A stretch of 16,386 bases of DNA, taken from assembly GCA_020201415.1 (NCBI GenBank), contig JAIVGW010000227.1:8461-24846 (forward strand). Reading direction: 5' to 3'. The notes beneath the pieces were generated by a model. That model made no database searches and was not told the origin of the DNA. It was given only the letters and a program-made list of their open reading frames with translations. This document shows, one piece after another, positions 8,492-13,168 of the stretch (within the stretch, counting starts at the first letter, position 1; each line of letters opens with the position of its first letter). Source of the stretch: Lentisphaerota bacterium (GTDB lineage: Bacteria; Verrucomicrobiota; Kiritimatiellia; JAAZAB01). The translations under genes and the position numbers were made by a program.

Positions 8492-9186
8492 AAGCAGCTT
8501 TACTGGGATTTCCCCAGACGGCCGCGGATCTGGAACTGGTGGAAAAACGCCTGGAACGCATTGCCCGCGAAAAAAAGGCCGGACAGGACGCCCGGCAGGC
8601 TTTGGAAGAAAACACCTTGCAGAAAGTCAAGGCGCACCTGGAGACAGAATTGAAAGTTGGCACGCCGCCCGGCCTGGAAGTTCATGAAATCGAGACTATC
8701 CGCAGTCTGGAATTGCTGTCATTCAAGCCACTGCTGTGGGTGTACAACGTCGATGAAGACCAGCTTCAAGCAGCGGACCGGCAAGAGGGGGCTTTCCGGG
8801 TTTCCTGTCTGATCGAAAAGGAGATCATGGACCTGGACCCCGCCGAGCGCGCGACTTATCTGAGTGAAATCGGCGTCAATGCCTCCGGTCTGGACCGCTT
8901 GAACCAGGCGGCTTATGAAGCCCTGGGGCTGATGTCATTCTACACCGTGGGCCAGGATGAAGTACGGGCCTGGACCATCCGGCGCGGCGCCACCGCGCCG
9001 GCTGCCGGCGGCAAGGTGCATACCGACATCGAGCGCGGTTTTATCCGCGCTGAAATCATGCGCTACGACGAACTAATGGAGGCCGGCAGCGAGGAAGCGC
9101 TGCGCGCTCAGGGAAAAATCCAGCTCAAGGGCCGCGACTACATCATTGTCGACGGTGATATATGCCACTTTCGTTTTAACGTATAG
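8488..9186 (+). CDS. ychF: YchF-family protein lacking the P-loop GTPase core
   Basis: The last 80 residues are an almost canonical YchF C-terminal TGS domain: FYTVGQDEVRAWTIRRG, VHTDIERGFIRAEI and a DGDICHFRFNV end. Residues 14-60 are the YchF coiled-coil insert (DLELVEKRLERIAREKKAG) and WVYNVDE at 84-90 is its G4-type NxxE element. Full YchF proteins have about 360 residues; this one has 232. It starts properly with MKAALLGFPQ, equal to strand 1 and the first half of the P-loop, and then jumps at residues 10-11 straight into the coiled coil. About 115-125 residues are missing, including the rest of G1 and all of G2 and G3, with the frame kept. It therefore should not bind or hydrolyse ATP/GTP in the usual way. 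It overlaps the preceding gene in ATGA. Natural deletion or assembly collapse are both possible. Confidence 0.9.
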   Translation: MKAALLGFPQTAADLELVEKRLERIAREKKAGQDARQALEENTLQKVKAHLETELKVGTPPGLEVHEIETIRSLELLSFKPLLWVYNVDEDQLQAADRQEGAFRVSCLIEKEIMDLDPAERATYLSEIGVNASGLDRLNQAAYEALGLMSFYTVGQDEVRAWTIRRGATAPAAGGKVHTDIERGFIRAEIMRYDELMEAGSEEALRAQGKIQLKGRDYIIVDGDICHFRFNV

Positions 9187-9193
9187 TTTGAAT

Positions 9194-9222
9194 TTGACAA
9201 CCTGGTTTTATTCTGTTCTATT
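9194..9222 (+). promoter_or_regulatory. Possible sigma70-type promoter after ychF
   Basis: A perfect TTGACA at 9194-9199 and TCTATT at 9217-9222 have a 17-base spacer in an unusually AT-rich stretch (about 9187-9255). A start near 9229 would transcribe the HU-like/PAS region. The same TTG 9194 could instead be read as a start codon of the HU-like frame, so only one of the two readings can be right. Confidence 0.4.
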
Positions 9223-9448
9223 TGCAAATCAGACAGGATTAACTAAACAAGATGCAGACCGTTGCCTAGCGGCACTGACGGAACTGGCCTATCGCGAAGC
9301 AGCCAACGGATTCACTTTGCCGGGGCTTTGCCTGTCCGCATTGCAACGCCGCCATGGCAGAGGCCGAAGGGTCGGCCGCTACTCAACCGGCGGTCAAGCC
9401 GACGCAGACGGCCGCCACCCAGCCGCCGACACCCGCGCCTTCCATTAA
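9194..9448 (+). pseudogene. HU-family DNA-binding protein remnant
   Basis: In this frame residues read TGLTKQDADRCLAALTELAY, then REAANGFTLPGL, which is the helical half and turn of an HU/IHF-type histone-like protein (the family pattern is TGL-T-K-x-D with A-L-x-E-L-A and GF-T-LPG-L). If TTG 9194 is the start, the distance to TGLTK equals that of true HU proteins, but the first helix is hydrophobic and unlike HU. After LPGL the DNA-binding arm is poorly kept: a basic QRRHGRGRR is visible but the strand pattern and the proline at the arm tip are missing, and the frame ends at 9448. The first 70 bases are AT-rich with AT-ending codons, unlike neighbours. No ribosome binding site. It overlaps the PAS frame by 95 bases, so decay or a frameshift is likely. 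Confidence 0.4.
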
Positions 9449-9758
9449 AGAGCAGACGCGTGATCGTTCATTATATAAAGCCGTTCTGGCCAGTCTCTAT
9501 GATGCGGTCATAATTGTGGATCACAAGGGATTCATAATTGCCAGTAACGGCCGGGCTGAAAGGTTTTTTGGCCACAGCGAGGCTGATTTCTGGAATCTGC
9601 CCTGCTGCAACCTGATCACCGGTTTCAACCCGCTGGTTCTGGGAAAAATCCGCGCACATGTAGCCAGTGGACGTTTTACCGTGCTGAACGCCAATTGCCG
9701 GCGCAAGGACGGCAGCAGCTTTCCCGCCGAAATCGCCATCAGTAAGATTCACTATTAA
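9354..9758 (+). CDS. PAS-domain protein, probably interrupted
   Basis: A 134-residue frame. Residues 1-37 are a low-complexity linker of Ala, Thr, Pro and Gln. Residues about 40-130 form a PAS domain: LYDAVIIVDHKGFIIASNG, AERFFGHSEADFW, then the strand-turn CRRKDGSSFPAEIAISKI. PAS domains sense small molecules or redox state and need an output partner, which is not present here. The stop TAA at 9756-9758 cuts the domain just at its last strand, and the frame remains open for 53 more codons behind it (see next entry). ATG 9354 has no convincing ribosome binding site. It may be the middle part of a longer, damaged gene that began in the HU-like frame. The PAS call is firm; an intact gene is doubtful. 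Confidence 0.6.
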   Translation: MAEAEGSAATQPAVKPTQTAATQPPTPAPSIKEQTRDRSLYKAVLASLYDAVIIVDHKGFIIASNGRAERFFGHSEADFWNLPCCNLITGFNPLVLGKIRAHVASGRFTVLNANCRRKDGSSFPAEIAISKIHY

Positions 9759-9920
9759 GCCAGCTGGATGGGCAACGCCGTTTTCCGCAACGCCGCCGGC
9801 CGGCCACTGCAATGCAGGGTGACTTCCGCGCTCTGCCCGGCGCGTCGCGACGGCAGTGAACGTCTGGCTATTTCCATTCTACCGGCCCCGTTACCCACGC
9901 GCCCGGTCATCCGCGCATGA
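9759..9920 (+). other. Open continuation of the PAS frame behind a stop codon
   Basis: Directly after TAA 9756-9758 the same frame stays open to TGA 9918-9920. It reads like protein: NAVFRNAAGRPLQCRV, then a second R-x-DGSE turn in ARRDGSERLAISILPAP, which resembles the closing strands of a PAS domain. By my hand count about three quarters of third codon positions are G or C, more than at positions one and two, as expected for coding DNA here. A nonsense mutation or a sequence error in one gene of 9354-9920 would explain both parts. Confidence 0.35.
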
Positions 9921-10010
9921 CCGCGTTCCCATCAACGCGGCGGATACCTGCCGCGGACGGCATTATCAAGGCGGTTATTTTTAAGCACGCATTTATGGCT
10001 CCGCGCTTGC

Positions 10011-10040
10011 CTGACGCGCCTGAATATGGCAGATTATATT
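10011..10040 (+). promoter_or_regulatory. Possible promoter of ribE
   Basis: CTGACG at 10011-10016 and TATATT at 10035-10040 have an 18-base spacer. The -10 box is good, the -35 agrees at four positions. Start would be near 10047, about 40 bases before the ribE ATG. No FMN riboswitch consensus is visible in the 160 bases before ribE, although such elements often control riboflavin genes. Confidence 0.35.
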
Positions 10041-10086
10041 TTGCGGCGGCGGAAACTTCACGAAGAGATTGGACAGGGGCCAGCAC

Positions 10087-10725
10087 ATGTTCACGGGACT
10101 TATACAGCAAATCGGCCAACTTACTGCCATGCACAATCGCGCGGAGGGCGCCCTCCTGCAAATCCAGGCTGCCTGGCAACCGGCCCTGGAGCCGGGCGAA
10201 AGCGTTGCGGTCAATGGCGTCTGCCTGACGGTAACAGATATTTCCGCCACGGGATTCCATTGCGATGTACTGCGCGAAACACTGGACCGCACCAACCTGG
10301 GACGCAAAAAACCCGGCGCCGCACTGAACCTGGAGCGGGCCCTGCGCCTGAATGATCCGCTGGGCGGCCACATGGTAACCGGACATGTTGACGGCACCGG
10401 CGTTATCCGCGAATGCCGCATCATCGGTCAGGACCTGGCCCTGCGCATCGCCTGCAGCTCCGATCTGCTGCAGGGAATTGTAACCAAGGGCTCCATCGCG
10501 GTGGACGGCGCCAGCCTGACGGTGGCGTCATTGGACTCGGAATCCTTCACGATCCACCTGATCCCTTTCACCCGTGCCCATACCGCCACCTGGACCGCAG
10601 GCGCCGTGGTGAACCTGGAAACCGACATAATCGGCAAATACGTCCAGCGCTTTCTCCAGCACAGCGCGCCGGCCGCCGGCCTGACCTGGGACAAGCTGCG
10701 GCAGGCGGGTTTCATGTCCGACTAA
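10087..10725 (+). CDS. ribE: Riboflavin synthase, alpha subunit
   Basis: A 212-residue enzyme that dismutates two 6,7-dimethyl-8-ribityllumazine molecules into riboflavin and a pyrimidinedione. It begins with the family signature MFTGLIQQIG and has the two lumazine-binding half-barrels in tandem. First half: ESVAVNGVCLTV and LGGHMVTGHVDGTG. Second half: GSIAVDGASLTVASLDSESF, then IHLIPFTRAHT and NLETDIIGKYV. Length and both repeats are normal, so the enzyme should be active as a trimer. The open frame starts earlier at 10069, but the signature sits at ATG 10087, which has AGGGG at 10075-10079 with 7 bases spacing. No other rib gene is nearby. Its stop TAA (10723-10725) overlaps the stop of the convergent kinase gene. 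Confidence 0.97.
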   Translation: MFTGLIQQIGQLTAMHNRAEGALLQIQAAWQPALEPGESVAVNGVCLTVTDISATGFHCDVLRETLDRTNLGRKKPGAALNLERALRLNDPLGGHMVTGHVDGTGVIRECRIIGQDLALRIACSSDLLQGIVTKGSIAVDGASLTVASLDSESFTIHLIPFTRAHTATWTAGAVVNLETDIIGKYVQRFLQHSAPAAGLTWDKLRQAGFMSD

Positions 10726-12068
10726 TACTCATAACAACTACCACCGACAAATTCACGCAACAGTGAATCCGGCGCCAGGCAGCCAGCATCCGCCGCCGGA
10801 GTCAGGGGCAGCAGAAAATCATTGATCCGCCGGGCGCGGATATAGGCATCCTGACGCCCCGGATCGGCGCGGTACTTCGCGATGGCCGGTTCAAAAAAAT
10901 CGAAAATCCGCCCCTTCAAGACAGGCATTTCATAGGGCAGGGCGCTGTTGACCAGGAAGTCGGCATTGCCGATATACGGGATGATGTTGGTTAATTCGCT
11001 CCGGCGCACGTAGCGCCAATGCGTCAAGGTGGCTTCCGGCTGGGAATTGCGATGCCAACTGTCGCGGATCATGCGGCGCATCAACCGGTTGTCGGCCCAG
11101 CGCATGAACTGGCCGTCCGCCGCGCGCAACTGACCCAGTGTTTCGATGTACAGACGGAACTTCTGTTCGTCGGCAACACTGGCGGTCATCGGCCCGTACA
11201 ATCCGTGCAGGCTGTCAAGCAACAGCATGTTCCCGGGTTCCAGTTTCAATGCATGCGCCGCCAAATGCCGCCGGCCGGTCTTGAAGTCGTAATGCGGCGT
11301 CATGACAGTCCGCCCATCCAAAAGTTGAGCGAGATGCAGATCGATCAGGGGCAGGTCCAGAGCCTGGGGCGACTCGTAATCATAATCACCGAATTCGTCA
11401 CGGGGATGCCGCTCCAGTTCAAAAAAATAATTATCCACATTAATGGTCTGCAACCCTATTCCCGACTTCCGCAGACGCTCGGCCAGCTTGATGGTGGTCG
11501 TTGTCTTGCCGGAAGAGGAAGGACCGGCCACAATGATCAGACGCAGCCGATCGCTCCGCGCCAACACCACTTCGGCGGCGGCATCAATCTCTTCGTCATA
11601 ACGCCGGTCAGCCGCGCGCATCAGGTTGATGAAATCACCGCGTTCAATCAACCGGTTAAGCGCCGGTACGGAATCGCATTCATGCGCCATGTTCCAGCAG
11701 AGAACCTCATAAATCTTCTTGTAGGGAATGTTGTCCGTGACTTCAAAATTGCAGGCACGCATGGACCGGGCCTGGGCGCGGGCATGCCGGTAATCCTGAT
11801 AAGCCCGGGCGGTGTCAGCGTATCCGGCCTCAAAGAGCGTTTCTTCGACTATGTCCTGAATCTCTTCAATGCTGGGCGGCGTATGTGTCCCGTAGGCCGC
11901 CACCAGCGCCTGTTCCACCCTGGCCCCCAGCCGTTCCGCCAAATCACGGTCCTTGGTGCCGGTGGAGACCAAGGCGCGGAAAATCGCAGTACTGATGCGA
12001 TCGCGATCGTATGCCACCAGATTGCCCTGACGTTTGATAATGTTTTTAATTGTCGCTCCATCCTGCAT
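10722..12068 (-). CDS. ATP-cone / uridine kinase-like P-loop protein
   Basis: A 448-residue minus-strand protein with two parts. Residues about 6-95 form an ATP-cone domain (IIKRQGNLVAYDRDRISTAI and EEIQDIVEETL), the allosteric nucleotide sensor of ribonucleotide reductases and NrdR. Residues about 175-430 form a uridine kinase/phosphoribulokinase-type NTPase, with the P-loop GPSSSGKTTT at 182-191, INVDNYFFE carrying the family Asp, and DYDYESPQALDLPLI as substrate region. It probably phosphorylates a nucleoside or related small substrate, with the cone acting as regulator; substrate unknown. GTG 12074 is possible, but GAGGTG is better placed for ATG 12068. Its ribosome binding site overlaps the stop of the asparaginase gene upstream, implying co-translation. 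Stop TAG (10724-10722) overlaps the ribE stop. Confidence 0.87.
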   Translation of the reverse strand: MQDGATIKNIIKRQGNLVAYDRDRISTAIFRALVSTGTKDRDLAERLGARVEQALVAAYGTHTPPSIEEIQDIVEETLFEAGYADTARAYQDYRHARAQARSMRACNFEVTDNIPYKKIYEVLCWNMAHECDSVPALNRLIERGDFINLMRAADRRYDEEIDAAAEVVLARSDRLRLIIVAGPSSSGKTTTTIKLAERLRKSGIGLQTINVDNYFFELERHPRDEFGDYDYESPQALDLPLIDLHLAQLLDGRTVMTPHYDFKTGRRHLAAHALKLEPGNMLLLDSLHGLYGPMTASVADEQKFRLYIETLGQLRAADGQFMRWADNRLMRRMIRDSWHRNSQPEATLTHWRYVRRSELTNIIPYIGNADFLVNSALPYEMPVLKGRIFDFFEPAIAKYRADPGRQDAYIRARRINDFLLPLTPAADAGCLAPDSLLREFVGGSCYEY

Positions 12069-12075
12069 GCTCACC

Positions 12076-12849
12076 TCATTGAAAATAACCCGCCAATTCC
12101 GCGGCAGTCCGGGGGATCCCGGCCAACGCCAGCATCAAAACCCTCTGATCTATCGCCGCACGAATCAAAGCGCCGTCATCACCAACATAGGTACGCAACA
12201 AAGGCACAGCAGGCAGGGCCTCCGGCAAGGGGAAACGCAACCGGCGGGGCCGATGACCGATCCGCTGTAACAGCCTGTCCTGCACCCTGCCCATTATCCC
12301 GGCCGACCCGGAAGTGAAGGACTGCAGACGGGTTGAATCCGCCTTGCGCACATGCCGTGCCGCATGGATGCAACCGTCCATATTAATCGTAACCCCCCAA
12401 TCACGTGCGCTCGGTGCACCGACTTGGGCCACGGCATTTGCCAGATTGGCAGGACCATCCGCCATGTCTTCGGCATCAAGGCGCATGGCTCCGGTCAGAA
12501 CCACCGGTTTGACGCCATCCAGGACCAAATCCAGGAAAAACGCCGTTTCCGCCATGGTGTCGGTGCCATGGGTTATGACCAGGCCCACCGCCGCCTCGCG
12601 CAGCTCATCGCCCGCCAGGCGGCCCAGTTTCAGCCAATCCGCCGGCGTAATCCATGAACTGTCCATGTTACATAAATCAATAATCTTGATCCGCGCCCGC
12701 GCTTGCAATTTCGGCAGGGCTTCCAGCAACATCGCGCCGGGAACCGCCGGGAATGCTATACCACTTTCAGGATCCCGCCGCTGCGCAATAGTGCCGCCGG
12801 TCGTGATAACGACCACCAGCGGCAATTCCCCTCTATCCACATCGGCCAT
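12076..12849 (-). CDS. L-asparaginase family protein, short C terminus
   Basis: A 257-residue protein that would hydrolyse asparagine to aspartate and ammonia. Both signature regions are present: VITTGGTIAQ near 14-23 with nucleophile Thr17, and VITHGTDTMAETAFFLDL at 91-108 with Thr96/Asp97; GAMR and DGPANLANAV follow, and K169 in HVRKADS suits the catalytic lysine. Full type I/II enzymes have about 320-340 residues. Here the sequence ends soon after the first strands of the C-terminal domain (LLRTYVGDDGALIRAAIDQR), so some 60-80 residues are missing, which normally help form the dimer active sites. No signal peptide. ATG 12849 has AGGGGA with about 6 bases spacing. It is first in a two-gene unit with the ATP-cone kinase, 7 bases apart. 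Confidence 0.88.
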   Translation of the reverse strand: MADVDRGELPLVVVITTGGTIAQRRDPESGIAFPAVPGAMLLEALPKLQARARIKIIDLCNMDSSWITPADWLKLGRLAGDELREAAVGLVITHGTDTMAETAFFLDLVLDGVKPVVLTGAMRLDAEDMADGPANLANAVAQVGAPSARDWGVTINMDGCIHAARHVRKADSTRLQSFTSGSAGIMGRVQDRLLQRIGHRPRRLRFPLPEALPAVPLLRTYVGDDGALIRAAIDQRVLMLALAGIPRTAAELAGYFQ

Positions 12850-12932
12850 TGCTGTCCCCTGTCATTCACTCCGCCACCTTGCCGCATTTAACCATTGATG
12901 CAGCGCATGCTACCACCAGCCGGCAATCAAAA

Positions 12933-12953
12933 CAAGCTTCAGAAAAAAGCTTG
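12933..12953. repeat. Dyad (possible operator) over the pckG -35 box
   Basis: CAAGCTT (12933-12939) and AAGCTTG (12947-12953) form a perfect 7-base inverted repeat with 7 bases between. The right arm shares three bases with the TTGACA -35 box. A protein bound there would cover the promoter, as many repressors do. On the minus strand the hairpin is followed by TTTT and could instead act as a weak terminator. Confidence 0.4.
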
Positions 12954-12978
12954 ACATATTCCGCCAGCTTAGTAACAT
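12951..12978 (+). promoter_or_regulatory. Sigma70-type promoter of the pckG leader
   Basis: A perfect -35 TTGACA (12951-12956) and TAACAT (12973-12978, four of six) with 16 bases between. Expected start is about 12985, which gives a 5' leader of some 185 bases before the pckG start codon. Confidence 0.6.
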
Positions 12979-12988
12979 GGGTTCTTTA

Positions 12989-13054
12989 ATGAGCCGAGGA
13001 GAGGCCGTTTCCGGCGGGGTCACCTCGGTTGTCTTGCATATACCCTTATTGTGA
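12989..13054 (+). CDS. Possible 21-residue leader peptide
   Basis: ATG 12989 opens a 21-codon frame ending at TGA 13052-13054, inside the pckG leader and well before the terminator. There is almost no room for a ribosome binding site after the predicted transcript start, so it would need leaderless initiation. The peptide has no run of a regulatory amino acid. Listed because translation of it would disturb the leader fold; likely chance. Confidence 0.12.
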   Translation: MSRGEAVSGGVTSVVLHIPLL

Positions 13055-13098
13055 ATTGCCGACGGACCGACTGCGGCGGTAAGCCGGACAAGGCACAA

Positions 13099-13141
13099 GG
13101 TCAGAATCGGTTTCTCTTATGGAACCATTCTGGCCTTTTTT
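13099..13141 (+). terminator. Intrinsic terminator before pckG
   Basis: The arms 13099-13114 and 13121-13135 pair over 15 positions with a single bulged C at 13108 (two G-U pairs), loop TCTTAT, followed at once by six T (13136-13141). It lies 27 bases upstream of the pckG ATG and after the pckG promoter, so it must act by attenuation of pckG or end a separate small RNA. No gene of the plus strand ends here. Confidence 0.85.
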
Positions 13142-13168
13142 ATCACCAGCAACCCCGAAAGGAACAAT

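Larger units (their letters stand above)
12985..13141 (+). promoter_or_regulatory. Structured leader RNA with terminator (candidate riboswitch or sRNA)
   Basis: Between the promoter and pckG lies about 157 nt of self-complementary sequence. Element 1: CCGAGG (12994-12999) pairs with CCTCGG (13023-13028) and encloses a small GCCG-TTTC-CGGC hairpin (13004-13015). Element 2: TTGCCG (13056-13061) pairs with CGGCGG (13074-13079), with a 12-base loop that displays ACCGA (13066-13070). Element 3: the terminator at 13099-13141. The ACCGA loop is complementary to TCGGT (13107-13111) inside the 5' arm of the terminator, extendable by two G-U pairs, so terminator and loop pairing would exclude each other. 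This is seen by eye; no energy was computed. I could not fit it to glycine, SAM, SAH, FMN, cobalamin, TPP or c-di-GMP riboswitch consensus. An independent small RNA is the alternative. Confidence 0.5.
12850..13168. other. 319-base intergenic interval between asparaginase and pckG
   Basis: No conventional gene lies here. It holds the divergent control region: a dyad at 12933-12953, the pckG promoter at 12951-12978, a structured leader from about 12985, and an intrinsic terminator ending at 13141, followed by the pckG ribosome binding site (AAAGGA 13158-13163). I found no convincing promoter for the asparaginase gene on the other strand. Confidence 0.8.

Noticed and set aside
9279..9356. A CPHC zinc-ribbon-like motif upstream of the PAS start, in the PAS frame
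   Set aside because: Only one CxxC is present, there is no start codon before it, and the same bases encode the HU-like LPGL segment in another frame.
9936..9955. CGCGGC/GCCGCG hairpin before ribE as a terminator
   Set aside because: Stem of only six pairs, eight-base loop and no T run; such hairpins are common by chance at this G+C content.
10026..10355. A frame starting MADYILRRRKLHEEIGQ before and across ribE
   Set aside because: The first residues look plausible, but most of it overlaps ribE in another frame and turns into low-complexity Arg/Pro/Gly sequence; its start lies within the probable ribE promoter.
11019..12317. A 432-codon open frame opposite the kinase and asparaginase genes
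   Set aside because: It lies antisense to two genes with clear family motifs. Its composition (many His, Gln, Arg, Pro) and crossing of the gene boundary are typical of a mirror frame in GC-rich DNA.
12985..13141. Identification of the pckG leader as 6S RNA, SRP RNA or a glycine or SAH riboswitch
   Set aside because: Hallmark sequences are missing: no GGAA/GCAGC apical SRP loop, no AACGGCGCUCAC of SAH elements despite a shared CCGAGGAG, no second glycine-type core, and no long single hairpin with central bubble as in 6S RNA.
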